The notes under the pieces are model-generated. The model was given only the letters and a program-made list of their open reading frames with translations, searched no databases and was not told the origin of the DNA. DNA of 64,000 nt from Aphanomyces cochlioides (Eukaryota > Oomycota > Saprolegniomycetes > Saprolegniales > Verrucalvaceae), in the NCBI GenBank assembly GCA_019828595.1, contig JAHQRK010000018.1:558001-622000 (forward strand), read 5' to 3'. Position 1 is the first letter of the stretch. The number at the start of each line of letters is the position of its first letter. Both the position numbers and the translations under genes were made by a program. Shown here one piece after another: positions 21,104-31,729 of this stretch.

Positions 21104-24100
21104 ATGCCGACCTTGCGTAAACGATTGACTCGCATCCTCAACTCGGCGCGGCTTCAAGATTGGGCAGGCTGGCTCTATGCTCTCATATCTACTTGTCTTG
21201 GCATCTACGGCTGCTGGCTCATGTCATTGTACCACGAGAACGATCTCTTCTGGCCGCGCTTTCGAGAATTAGACACTCAGAGCGCTCTCATCGCGATATG
21301 GAATAGCAAGTTACAGCTCACGACGTACGCAGATCCATTTCAAATCATCGATCCCTTGCTAGCACTGCCCCGCTCCATCCAGGGGACGATCTCAAATTCC
21401 ATATCGTTCAACTACCCAAGGACGCTCGTTGAATTCGCAGTACTGCTGGGTGGATTTCAACAAGACGTGGGAGTTGGGCCACACGGCGGCGCGTCAAGCA
21501 CGATGTCAAGCATTGTACTTTGAAAATGCGGCCATGTATCTCGAGGCTGTGCTGCGCAACATTGATTTCCACGCGTGGATCGAATCCTACGACGATATGT
21601 TCACCAATGTTGTCGGGAATGCTCTCATGGAAACTCCAGAAGGAGCGCAGTGGCTCAAGTATATCCACAGTCATCAGTGGAGAGAGATTGATGTCGAAGC
21701 GGTGGTCTCGGCGCAGTACAACCTGACGGTGTTTGTCCTGCAATGGGCAAACCATTACCATCAAGGAGACGATCACCTTGAAGAACGCCTTGGGGCAAGA
21801 ACACCCGCTTCAAATCAAGCTCATTGCGCCGCAAGAACGCGGCACGATGTGGACGTCGAGCAATTTATACGCCGAGTTTGAAAACGATCTCTGGGCGATG
21901 GCCACGAATCAATCGCTCGTCCGACAGAGTGTCAACTTCTTCGCATGGACGAACCCGACGACGATTGAAGCTTACGTTGTTCCCTTTCCCTTAATCAAGT
22001 GACGCATGACGAGCTGGGCGAAATGGGCTCGATTGATTTGATCTGGCTGCAGCCACCAAAGTCGCTCATGGACGGCATCCGTTGGTTTCGCCGCGAAGTT
22101 ATCAATGCGCTCGAGACAAATCCACGCTTCGCCGCGAGGTTTCAATCGATCAAGCCGCTAGCTTTCCATCCAAGTCCAACGCAATGGCGAGATCGTTCGC
22201 TCGTGTTTTATGGATCAAATCCAATGTGCAGCAGCGAAATGCCCTTACCGTTCATTCAGAATGCTTTTGGCTTTGACGACTCTTGCGCTGTACAAATGCC
22301 GTTCGTCGTCACCATGAGTGCATTCAATTTCCTCTTTGCAGCGTCGATACTCAACGCGTCGGGCATTTCCGCAGCTTGTGATGCTGCCCAGCTCATCGCT
22401 CAAGACAGTATTGACTGCTGCAAGGTGCAGATGAAGTCACTCGCTCTGGCCCTTGGTGATCTCCCAGTTTCGCCCTTCGTCGCTGCAATGCGGAGCGACA
22501 TTGAGAGCATGCGCCTTGGTGCTATCCAATACGTCGGCAATGGAAGTTCGATTTCCATTCAGGAGCAATTACTCGTTGACGACAAGGAGCCAGCATGGAC
22601 GGCATGTAGCTGGATGGCGCTGTCCGATTGGGGCATGGGTCTACGAGAGGCCGTCTCGTTCCAGGGAGACAAGGCGACTTTCAAAGTCCTCTCGAGCATC
22701 CAGCACTCGTATAAGGGCAGTCCAAACCCGTCCGATATTCGCACGAGCGTTGGCTTGGGCTTCCTCAGTGCGGTTGCGCTCGTGAGCACTGTCATGTGCT
22801 GCGTGTTGCTCCTGGCAACTTTTATTTGGATACAACGCCGCGTCTACGTTGGCGTCAACTGGTTCATGGTAAATCGCGTCGCTGGGATGATCTGGATTGG
22901 CCGTCCGCTGCTCGGTTTGCGTGGTGTCGCTGCAATTCTTTGCTTGTCTACTGCTCCCATCCACCCCAGCACCACTGCAAACAATGTACTGCAACTTTCT
23001 AGCTCCCCTCGCTCAGTGCTGGAGTCGACAGTGCTAGCTGGGGACGCTTTGCGGTTCGCCTATGTGTTTATTGACTTGCTCTACCCCTTCACGCTTGAAA
23101 CCACGCAGCAATATGCGCCATGGTGCTCTGCCATCCTTTGGATCAATTTATCCGCTCAAGACATTTGGTCCCCCCCGCGATTAGTGCGACGCTTGATCGG
23201 CAATGCTCGATGGTCCGCATGGGAATTCAAATCACATGCAGCAGTGGATCCATTCAACACGGCTACTGGTCTCGGAACTCTCTCGATTTGCATTGTCCAA
23301 GCTGCTGCCGTGATTTTGATTGCACTTTTTGCTAGCCACCGTCGAAAACTTGCGAATTCAGCAAGGCAGACACCGTCCATGTTGCTCTCTGGGACTACCG
23401 TGTCGTTCCTGGGATCTCGGGACAACGCGATAGGTTTGTCCAGCCTCGACAACGTCTCGTCGGTCTTTTCTGGCTTGGTGGTTTTTTTAATTCCGTGAGA
23501 AGCGCTATGTCTTTGACGTCACACTGTGGCTTCTCTTTGACTACGACACGTATGTTTCCCGCGACGAAATCGACAAGACGCTGACGTCTGGGTCCATGAC
23601 AAATTCGTTCAAACTGTTTCGAATCTTTCCCCTACCGCCGACGCAACTCATCAAGGCAGAAAGTCGACTGACGGCTCAGAGCTCTCCACGCCGCCTGTCT
23701 TCTACCACTTTGGAACTCGCGGGCTTTGTCTTGATCGCCTCTGCGTTTTTGGGCTTTGCCGTCGTGATTTCGTCCTTGGTTGGGAGTTATTTCTACATGT
23801 TCATCACGACCGCCCAGGCGATGGCCAACGACATCTACTGGGCGGATTTCAATTCCACGGGCACACATGCCTACTTGGCCAACGTTTTGAACAAGAATCT
23901 CATGCTCAATCGATCTCAATCGATCACTCTGGACGATGCCGCCTTGGCCGACATCCAAAGCGATTACTCGTCCATGGACAACTCGATTTTATTCAGCGAC
24001 AGCAGCGCCAGACGCGTCATGTCGGATGAAATGACGGCTTTGCCGATTGCGATTGCAAACTTGCGTCGAATGGATCCTTGCAAGATGCCGTGGATGTTTA

Positions 24101-25630
24101 CACAGTACTGCTGGGTGGACTTTGGCAAGGAATGGGAAATGGCCAACTCGAAGCGGCGGCAAGAGCGTTGTCGAGTGGACACGGACAACGGCGCGGTGTA
24201 TCTTAACAGCGTGCTGCGAAATACTCGATCGTGGAGTGAACTAGGGTCTTGCTGGGGTGATTCCCTCGACATTGCCATTTTCCAAGCGCTCCGCGAGACG
24301 AAAGAAGGCACGTCGTGGCTAGCCCAAGTACGCTCTGTATCGACTAGCGTTGTGGCTGAAAGTGCGTACTGGAGCTCACATGGCTTGACGCGGTTTGCAC
24401 TGCAGTGGCAAAATTACAAACTGCTTGGTATCTCGGACGAAGTGCATATTCAAAACGCCCTGGGGACTCGCAACCCATTGACTCTAAGTTCTATCGAGCC
24501 GACGTACCGCCTGGAGCATGAGACGTCGAGGAAAATGTACTGGAGCTTTGCGAGCGACATGAGCGCGATTGAGAGCAATCTCACCATGATATCAGGAGGC
24601 AGTCTCATCCGATCGAGTGGCCATTTTGCGTTTGAAAACTTGACGATGGAGCAAGTCTTGATGGAAAACTTGACGCTCGCGAATCCACTCACGCCTGGAT
24701 TTGCCGCGTTTCAAGCGACGATCGGACCTTTCGGAAGTGTCGACATGAAATACATTTCATGTCCTGCCAAGATGAAATCGACATACCAAGCGCTGCTGCG
24801 TCAATTGTCGGTTTTGCTATATTCCAATCTGGATGCACAACGAGCGTTCCTGTCGCTGCCACGGAAAAGTTACATCTCGCCATTTCCATCCGACTGGCTG
24901 GTCGGCAACATTGCAACAAATGGCGGAAATATCATGTGTGGAAGCGATCTGTCATCGACACCAGTGTCAGGAGTCGGCAGCGCCTCCGTGAATCGATATT
25001 TCAGCCTCTCGAGCATTTGCTCCAACTATTTCATGGAATATTTGAAGCCCGACGAGATCATGCTCTTCTTTGGACTACTTGGACTCCGCGCCATGGAACG
25101 GCTATCCTCCGACGACATCGCCCAGCTTTGCGCGTGGGATGTCGATCGAGAAATCAATTGCGTCGACATTTACGCAGCCTCCATTGAGTTCCTTGGAAAT
25201 TATAGCCACCTTGTATCGCCCCTGGAAGGACCAGCCCGTGAAGCCTATATTGATGCCATGGCACAGTGGCGTCGTTGAAATCGGCAACATGACGTTTCTC
25301 CTGCTCTCCGTCGCGATTTGTTTCTTCTCCGTATTGACCATCATGGCCTTTGACAAGTATGTCTGGAAGTCCAAGCAGACAATCGACTGTCGATCGCTCT
25401 TGTTGTCTGCCCCTGCCAAGTACATCTTGGATTTTGAGCATTGGGTCTATGGCAATGTCTTCTACGTGGACAGAGCAACGGCGCTCCTGACTGACATCAT
25501 TTCGATCGTCTGGAAGGACAAGTTTTACCTCCTTGACATCAAGAAATGGCGAATCCTTGTCATCTCACGGCCGACATTGTCCGCTTCAGCCCCACGCCGA
25601 TTTCGTTTTGCGGTGCCGATCTACGAATAA
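21104..25630 (+). pseudogene. Decayed two-module multi-pass membrane protein gene
   Basis: Coding-like sequence runs for 4.5 kb but changes frame at about 21.4, 21.77, 21.99, 23.49 and 25.27 kb. Two homologous modules are seen. Module 1 (21104 to about 23.48 kb) has a basic start, a membrane helix (WLYALISTCLGIYGCWL), an ectodomain with QYCWVDFNKTWE and VLQWANHY, then several membrane helices (FLSAVALVSTVMCCVLLLAT and others). Module 2 (about 23.5-25.63 kb) repeats this: helix GFVLIASAFLGFAVVISSL, ectodomain QYCWVDFGKEWE and ALQWQNYK, then FLLLSVAICFFSVL and an end at RFAVPIYE. I could not explain the breaks as introns because conserved blocks continue across them. Module 1 also seems to lack about 25 residues before QYCWVDF. 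The family looks like a lineage-specific multi-TM family of unknown role. Sequencing error is an alternative, but neighbouring genes are open. Confidence 0.65.
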
Positions 25631-26187
25631 TCTCTAGCGGCGAATCCTTCCACCCCTTCCAATTCTTTGAAGGGCAGACTCATCCCCCACACTTTTGGGC
25701 GATTTTCGAGTGACGAACTTGCTTGCACATCCTCCGAAAGCGGCGCACTCTTGCTGTCAACCTGACTGTGTATTTCTGCCAGAATGGCGAAACCCTACGC
25801 CGACGACGCGGCGATGCCGTTAACAGACGACGGCGACGCACAGCACAATGAATGCCTTGAAGTCATTAGATTGCGTAACGTAGATCATTGCCATTCAAAA
25901 ATTCAAAGTGAGTGGTTGATGAACCTAATGCTGGTGTCAATGTCGTCTTCACGTCGAGACCAGAGATTGATCAAGTCCATGGCCAGTGTGCTCTTGGCAC
26001 TTGACCTCTGGGCGATGCCTAAGGCAAAGAATGGCATGGCAAAGCCCATGACTGTTGGTATATGAGAGAATGACAGATGGGCAAGGAAGGGATCGTGTTA
26101 GGACGTGGAATATCGAAGAGTAACGCGTTCTATCGTCCGTGGCGGCGTGGAAAGAGGCACCGAGTGCGTCGAGGACGGCTGGATGGA
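25631..26187. other. Intergenic region, no gene supported
   Basis: This 557-bp stretch separates the pseudogene end from the small membrane-protein gene on the opposite strand. A plus frame at 25784-26065 is open but resembles no protein and is overlapped by minus frames. No repeat or regulatory element stands out. Confidence 0.4.
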
Positions 26188-26454
26188 TCACTTGACTTCG
26201 ATGTAGATATTATCGTCCGCGGGTTTGCAGCAACTGCGGAGATATCCATTCACTTGACAGCAAGCAACGACAATGATGAGAACGAAAACGATGGCAAAGG
26301 CGACAGTGATCCACGTATTGACGGTTGTCCAACGCCATGGGCTCTCATCTCCAGGGGCCAAATTGCCTAGGAGGTTCGACGCCTTGATGCATGAAGGAAA
26401 CAGCGCAATGAGGGCTAGATGGAGGGGACTGAGGGTTCCCCGCATTTGATGCAT
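26188..26454 (-). CDS. Small single-pass membrane protein, hypothetical
   Basis: An 88-aa frame starting at ATG 26454. The N-terminus (MHQMRGTLSPLHLALIALF) could be a short signal peptide. A stretch of about 40 residues leads to a strong membrane helix (VNTWITVAFAIVFVLIIVVACC). A Cys-rich, then acidic tail follows (LRSCCKPADDNIYIEVK). The layout is that of a small type I membrane protein with a short cytosolic tail, but no family is recognised. It lies 128 bp downstream of the dioxygenase stop on the same strand. The hydrophobic pattern is too regular to be chance in a shadow frame, yet there is no independent support. Confidence 0.4.
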   Translation of the reverse strand: MHQMRGTLSPLHLALIALFPSCIKASNLLGNLAPGDESPWRWTTVNTWITVAFAIVFVLIIVVACCQVNGYLRSCCKPADDNIYIEVK

Positions 26455-26582
26455 CGCTCTGAATGTGGCAAAAACGCTTATGCTTCGACAAAGTTGTGAA
26501 ACGAAACGACAGACTGATGATGATTCGTGGGGCACTTTGGTCAGGGTGTTCACATGTTAGGTTTATGCACAAAATGTACAAA

Positions 26583-27746
26583 TCAACGGCGGTCTCCACG
26601 ACGCTTGTGTACAAATTTGCATTTGTCGCCGAATCGGCAATTGCCGTTTTCAAAATCGCGGCAGGTTTGTTCCCGAGTGTTGTCGAATCCGTTGCGCGTA
26701 TCATTGGTCAAAAGCGGAGGACTGCCTTCTTCTTCGACGACATCTTGCGCAAGACCCCAGAGAATGATGGAGATACGCCCCTTGCCGCAGAAGTTTTCCG
26801 GTGCCAATGCATTCACACCATGCTTCCAGTTGATGTTGACGTCGCGACCGAAGGCGAACAACATGCCGTTCGTCTGGGGAAAGTAGATACGAGATCCGTT
26901 CTTGACATTCAAAAAGGCCAATTCGCGTTCCAACCCAAAGGAAACACCCACGGTAATGTTTTGGTTCTTCGCACGATGGGGATTGTACGCGGCACTGTCG
27001 TGGTGGAAGGGCTTCCAATCCGAACTATCACGGTACCAGTTGAAGCGTGTACCTTGAGACCCCGGCTTCATGTTGAAATATTCGCTCGATCGTTTCAACA
27101 CCGACTCATACGTTGGACAGCCTGTTGGGTTCTGAGAGATCAAGTGGCAACCTTCAGCCCATGGAATCCATTCTGACTTGTTCTGTCCATTTGACTGAAT
27201 CGATCGCATCTCTTCAATGAGCTTGTAGTAGATACTCCAGTCGTCTTCCTCGCAGAAAAAGTTGGGTACCACAATAACGTCATCATGACGCAGGATCTTG
27301 TCGAAGACGGGCTTCTTGGGGCCAACCACAATACGCATGGACGGTCGGACCAATGTTGAGGCAGGATCAAACGATTCAGTGTTTCGACCAGTGTTTCCTT
27401 TCATCGCTTTGACTGCGCAAGGTTGGACTTTGCCGACTCGAGGATCATCGTTCACGGGAGGCAAATCAGGGTCATCTTTCCCATCACCTTGGTGAGGTTC
27501 AGCTCTCTTTCGAGTTGAGGGTTCGCGGCGAGATTCACGAGAATCATCTCGTCGACGCTCTCTCGAGCTATCAACATGGCTATTCCTGGAGTCATCGCGT
27601 CTATGATGGTCGCCACGGTTGCCATTACGTGGGCTTCGAGATCGACTTCGTGAGCGTCGAGAAGGACGAGTGGGGCTTCGGGACTGGTAGCGCTTGCTTT
27701 CCAATGGGCGGTTCAGCAGGTCTTCCTTGCTTCGTTGGGTCGACAT
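26583..27746 (-). CDS. SR-rich 2-oxoglutarate/Fe(II) dioxygenase with C-terminal CCCH zinc finger
   Basis: Single-exon, 387 aa from ATG 27746; the frame is open further upstream but without support. Residues about 20-95 are rich in Arg-Ser and Arg-Asp dipeptides (SRRSRSRSRSPR), like splicing factors. The oxygenase core has the metal triad HHD in WKPFHHDSAAYNP and the distal His in NINWKHGVNAL, with the 2OG-binding Arg in KGRISIILWG. The last 30 residues form a CCCH finger: C-x7-C-x5-C-x3-H in TCRDFENGNCRFGDKCKFVH. The fold resembles AlkB-like/2OGFeDO enzymes. The SR region and finger point to an RNA substrate, but the target is unknown. A TATCCGG cluster lies upstream, shared with the divergent LRR gene. 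Confidence 0.82.
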   Translation of the reverse strand: MSTQRSKEDLLNRPLESKRYQSRSPTRPSRRSRSRSRSPRNGNRGDHHRRDDSRNSHVDSSRERRRDDSRESRREPSTRKRAEPHQGDGKDDPDLPPVNDDPRVGKVQPCAVKAMKGNTGRNTESFDPASTLVRPSMRIVVGPKKPVFDKILRHDDVIVVPNFFCEEDDWSIYYKLIEEMRSIQSNGQNKSEWIPWAEGCHLISQNPTGCPTYESVLKRSSEYFNMKPGSQGTRFNWYRDSSDWKPFHHDSAAYNPHRAKNQNITVGVSFGLERELAFLNVKNGSRIYFPQTNGMLFAFGRDVNINWKHGVNALAPENFCGKGRISIILWGLAQDVVEEEGSPPLLTNDTRNGFDNTREQTCRDFENGNCRFGDKCKFVHKRRGDRR

Positions 27747-27790
27747 ATTAGTGCCAACGTGGGAAAATGGCAAATGCGCGCACTTTTTCA

Positions 27791-27903
27791 TATCCGGATA
27801 AAGTGTTATCCGTATTTGTCTTATCCAGTTCATTGTCCGGATATTAATGGCAGCCATCTCTGTGTTAATCCGGATAATTCTTATCGTCCGGTAAAATGCG
27901 GAT
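27791..27903. promoter_or_regulatory. TATCCGG motif cluster in a divergent promoter
   Basis: In the 198 bp between divergent starts (27746 and 27945) there is a perfect TATCCGGATA at 27791-27800. Variants follow at about 27806 (TTATCCG), 27821 (TTATCCA), 27835 (GTCCGGATA), 27868 (AATCCGGATAA), 27885 (CGTCCGG) and 27897 (TGCGGATAA). This is the third occurrence of the motif in the window. Confidence 0.45.
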
Positions 27904-27944
27904 AAATTTTCGTTCCAATCAAAAGCCATATTTGTTGGTTTCGC

Positions 27945-29441
27945 ATGAAGAAAGCTCGAACGGAGAGCCAAGCGGCGCCTTGTGCGCTACCGCCAGAGAT
28001 GATTCAGCGCGTTGCATCTTTCCTACCCGACAACAAAGCATTCTTCAATCTCCTGGAAGCGTTTCAATGTGCAAAGCAGTACTTGGGGAACCTGCAACAT
28101 GTCTACGAAGCATCAGTGGCATACCCATTCCATGCGTTTTGGCCAGCATTGCATGTGAAGCATCGAACGCAACGTGCGCATGACAACATGACAGACTCGA
28201 AAACTATCGTGCCTCGAGTCGGCATGCATTATTCAACGATCCACGTCCATGGCATTTTTGAATTTGACTTGCTTCGGGGCTATGTGACCTCACCTGAAAC
28301 AATGCTGGCGTTCCACCTCTGTCCCATTGCTGATGAAATCGGCTATCCTCTCCAGGAGTGGTATGAAGAATTTGCGACCCTCCCCATCAAGCACATTACA
28401 TGGGTGGAAGGTCGTCCCGATGAGACGCCCCAACCAATTGATGCGTTGGTGTCTGTGCTCCCTAGTATGACTCGACTGCAAAGTCTTGATGCGCGCATGT
28501 CACGCGTTGAGTCCCCTGACGCTCTTTTGGATTACGTCCAAAACTCTCATTTGACCCATCTGAACATTAACCGCGTCTACACGCGATACCATGACCCTGC
28601 GGCGACTCTGGGCGATGAAGACAACGACGACATTGTTCGATCCGACATGACATCCCGTCGTCTCCAGCGTATTATTCAATGGCTCAAGCAGGAACCCGTG
28701 GAAAGCTTCGACATGGGCAACTGGATTGTCTCGGCTGATGTGGAGACTTTGGTGCAATTCTTCGACGTCTTGTGGACACACGAAACACTCTCAACGTTCC
28801 ACGCATCGCGGACGCGGCTCTTTAACGTTTCCAAGTACGAGTTTTCGATGCCAATTCAGCTCCAACGACTCAACTTGTCGTCGTGCATGATTGACTTCCG
28901 CGAGATGCACTGGCTCGCTAAGGGGCTGAAGGACTCATGCGTGGAATGGCTCGACTTGTCCAACAATCCGCTTGGTGTCAAGGGAACAGAAGCTCTCGCA
29001 AACGCCTTGCCACCGTCGTTGGACCATCTTCTCTTGAGTCATGTCGACATGGAAGATTTGGGCTTCAGTTTCCTGCTCTACGCGCTCCCTGGGACGTCCA
29101 TAACCCACCTCCACGTCGATATGAACAAAATCTCGGACGCCAGCGCCATCTTTTTCTCCTCCACGTTGCATGAGACACCAAGCTTGGAAGCTGTGTCGCT
29201 CAAGGAGAACGATTTCACAGTCGATGGCGCTATGGCCCTTGTCACAACTCTGGCGAAGCAGACATGCCATCCGGCATTGACGCTCATCGACATGGATGAC
29301 AACAACTTCGATGACGTTGACGAAGCCGATTTGATCCGCGTCACGGCCTGTCTAGCTGATGCGAGTGTTGCGCTTCCTTTCATGTCGTTTGCTCCAAGGG
29401 CGCTGTGCTCTCTGGACCGAGGCGACTGGGGCGACTATTGA
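27945..29441 (+). CDS. F-box-like / leucine-rich-repeat protein, cluster member 1
   Basis: Intronless, 498 aa. The N-terminus (LPPEMIQRVASFLPDNKAFFNLLEAF) resembles an F-box helix pair. It is followed by a family-specific region with FWPALHV and the IHVHGIFEFDLL strand. From about residue 280 there are ribonuclease-inhibitor-like LRRs, for example VEWLDLSNNPLGVKGTEALA and ITHLHVDMNKISDASA. Such proteins often act as SCF substrate adaptors, but that is inference since the F-box match is weak. It is the first of five intact paralogues, which share the start motif, length (469-498 aa) and lack of introns. It is divergent from the dioxygenase gene. Confidence 0.75.
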   Translation: MKKARTESQAAPCALPPEMIQRVASFLPDNKAFFNLLEAFQCAKQYLGNLQHVYEASVAYPFHAFWPALHVKHRTQRAHDNMTDSKTIVPRVGMHYSTIHVHGIFEFDLLRGYVTSPETMLAFHLCPIADEIGYPLQEWYEEFATLPIKHITWVEGRPDETPQPIDALVSVLPSMTRLQSLDARMSRVESPDALLDYVQNSHLTHLNINRVYTRYHDPAATLGDEDNDDIVRSDMTSRRLQRIIQWLKQEPVESFDMGNWIVSADVETLVQFFDVLWTHETLSTFHASRTRLFNVSKYEFSMPIQLQRLNLSSCMIDFREMHWLAKGLKDSCVEWLDLSNNPLGVKGTEALANALPPSLDHLLLSHVDMEDLGFSFLLYALPGTSITHLHVDMNKISDASAIFFSSTLHETPSLEAVSLKENDFTVDGAMALVTTLAKQTCHPALTLIDMDDNNFDDVDEADLIRVTACLADASVALPFMSFAPRALCSLDRGDWGDY

Positions 29442-29653
29442 TCTGTGGACCATGCCGTGACTGTGATGAGATTAGATACCGTGTATAATAAAGATTTGGA
29501 TGAATTACACTTGTCATGTTGACAAAGTTCGGTTGGCAAGGAAGGAGGACCCCATGACATTGACCAGAAGGATGCCATTTCGATCTCTTAAGACAGATCT
29601 TTAGAGGCGACGACGGTAGGTTTGAATTCTTTCACCGGCGACGACGCACGTAG

Positions 29654-31063
29654 TCAATCCATGGAGCTATCCTCGACGGGTTTGATCCTCTTCTTCAGTG
29701 CGCACGTCTGAATGAGAGGCAAATGATCCGCCATGGCTTCCAGCATGGCAATTTCAGTCGGGTCGATACTGTTCTTCCGCAAGTCGAGCAACTGTGTCTC
29801 GACTGTCCTGGAGCCCATCATTTGAATAAGTGCTGCAGCGCCAGCGGCCTCAACGCGATTCTTCTGAAGCCGCAACGTCGAGATGACGGATGTGTTGCGC
29901 ATGACATTGGCCAACTCGACGGCGCCGGCATTTGTGATCAAGTTCATGCCGAGATGTAGCTCTCGGATACACGTCGCTGGTAAGGCAAGTGCAATCGCCT
30001 TGCATCCACCATCGCCTGCTTGTGTAAGGACCAACTTCAACACTTCAATCGGTGTAGTGGGGAGGATTGCACCGAGGGCTTTGATGCCAGACACTCCGAT
30101 GGGGTTGCAAGTCAAGTCGAGAGTCGTCACGCGGGAGTTCTGAAGGCCAACGCAAAGCGCTTTCATGTCGTTTGGTCCGAGATCACAACCGCGTAGCTCT
30201 AGGACTGACATAGGCACTGGAACCACGAACCGGTGCAACGATAAGCCCGGCAGGGAAGGCACCTGGAAACCCAAGGCTTGAAGTGATGGCTTGGACCACA
30301 AGACAGCATGAAACTGGGCCATGATAGCTTCGGGAATCGCTTGTGCGCTGAATCCTTCGAGGTACAAGGTCCGCACGGGGCGACTGACGAGCCACTGAGT
30401 CAGTAGTTGAACGCAAGTCGTGGTGTAGATAGGTTGGCTTGGAGGTTCGAGCGCTCGCAGACTTAAATTCTCAAGCATGGAGGAGGCAACGAAGTGTAAG
30501 ATGGGCTCAATGGATGGTACAAGTGGCAGGCTCAAGTCCAGACTCTGGAGGCGGTTCATTGACGACAGCGCCGCCACGAGCGACTCGACGTGGAGGTAGC
30601 CTGGATCTGCGTCTCTCTCCCAGCTCAGTTCCAGGAGAGGTAAGCGCGCTAAGTGGGCATACCATGCACTGATTGATTCCGTCGAGGAGTCCGTGGCGGT
30701 GTTGGTGTCGGTGAGATGGAGCGTAAACAAACAAGAAGGCGTCACACACTGGTGCAGTCGATTCATGTCGAAGGTCTGGTGGAAATGAATGACGGGAAAG
30801 ATCCTCGCCACGGCTTGGATCGACGCGACAGTCTCAGCATTGAGCAAGTAGACGTGCAAGTCTGGCCAGAGATCGTATCGGTCGCACGTGTTGGAGAGAT
30901 GCAAGAGGTGGTGCAAGCACCCCAATGCATTCGTGTCGCGAAACGCCGTCAGGTACATAAAGAACGTATCCGTGTCGGATATGAATAGCGCAATCCGCTG
31001 GATGATCTCTGGGGGGATTCCGCCGACAGCCACGTCGTGCCATCGTCGCCGTCGCCCGGCCAT
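29654..31063 (-). CDS. F-box-like / leucine-rich-repeat protein, cluster member 2
   Basis: Intronless, 469 aa. It begins MAGRRRRWHDVAVGG, then IPPEIIQRIALFISDTDTFFMYLTAF (F-box-like), YDLWPDLHVYLL and VIHFHQTFDMNRLHQCVTP. The LRR part includes VTTLDLTCNPIGVSGIKALG and IRELHLGMNLITNAGAVELA, and it ends in a basic helix (ALKKRIKPVEDSSMD). It converges on member 1 with 212 bp between stops. No break was seen. Confidence 0.75.
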   Translation of the reverse strand: MAGRRRRWHDVAVGGIPPEIIQRIALFISDTDTFFMYLTAFRDTNALGCLHHLLHLSNTCDRYDLWPDLHVYLLNAETVASIQAVARIFPVIHFHQTFDMNRLHQCVTPSCLFTLHLTDTNTATDSSTESISAWYAHLARLPLLELSWERDADPGYLHVESLVAALSSMNRLQSLDLSLPLVPSIEPILHFVASSMLENLSLRALEPPSQPIYTTTCVQLLTQWLVSRPVRTLYLEGFSAQAIPEAIMAQFHAVLWSKPSLQALGFQVPSLPGLSLHRFVVPVPMSVLELRGCDLGPNDMKALCVGLQNSRVTTLDLTCNPIGVSGIKALGAILPTTPIEVLKLVLTQAGDGGCKAIALALPATCIRELHLGMNLITNAGAVELANVMRNTSVISTLRLQKNRVEAAGAAALIQMMGSRTVETQLLDLRKNSIDPTEIAMLEAMADHLPLIQTCALKKRIKPVEDSSMD

Positions 31064-31475
31064 TGCTGGTCGGTCTGTTGCCTTTCCCTCTGCTCAGGTA
31101 GTGGTCGTATCACATAGGAAACCAATCATCATTGAACGCAACAAAGTTGATGCGTGTCATTGGTCCTTTCGACAGCGTTGCTGATTCCCACATGTCATCC
31201 ACATGGATGACTTCGTTGGAAACAACACCACCAAGGGAAACCACATGCAATCAATCGTTGACCTTTTATCATCGCCAGCCTGGTCCAAACCGTTGGAGTC
31301 TCCCATTTTGACGTCAATGACGTGGTCGTCCGCCAGCTTCGCACCCAAAACCTGTCCAAGTCCGCCACCTTGTTGTCCCCCTTCTTCTGGCCTTCCAATG
31401 CCGGACGCTTCTATCGTTGACACCACAGCCGTCTTGGTCTCTGATCATCAACCTTGTATGACACACACAGGTGTC

Positions 31476-31545
31476 GAGGGGGTGTAGGGGTTAGGGGTTT
31501 ATAAAAACAAGGGGTGTAGGGGTTCATGGGTTCAGGGGTTAAGAA
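31476..31545 (+). repeat. G-rich tract of AGGGG/GGGGTT units
   Basis: Short degenerate repeats built on GTAGGGGTT and CAGGGGTTAA, broken by TATAAAAACAA at about 31500. A second weaker set occurs at 31687-31725. They resemble degenerate TTTAGGG-type telomere repeats and could form G-quadruplexes. They lie in the spacer between two LRR genes. Telomeric origin is not shown. Confidence 0.4.
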
Positions 31546-31729
31546 GTTGGACGGATTGCAGAGGCAGACAAGGCATGTCTGTGTTGCTTATGAAGGTTGA
31601 AATATGCCAGTATTGTAGATGTGCAATGTATAGCAGGTTTGTTGTTTTGATGGAGGCATGCTGGGTGGGGATGATCTAATATTGGAGAGGGTGAAGGGGT
31701 TCCAGGAGAGGGGTGAAGGGGTTTATATT

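Noticed and set aside
20640..21128. 162-aa plus frame before the membrane-protein pseudogene
   Set aside because: Open but without domain, signal or splice link to the gene at 21104, which starts in the same region with a better ATG.
21325..21362. 38-bp GT..AG candidate intron in the membrane-protein pseudogene
   Set aside because: Removing it gives a stop soon after, and the residues it encodes align with the second module, so it is coding sequence.
29530..29640. Possible tRNA gene between converging LRR genes
   Set aside because: No cloverleaf with A and B box spacing could be built.
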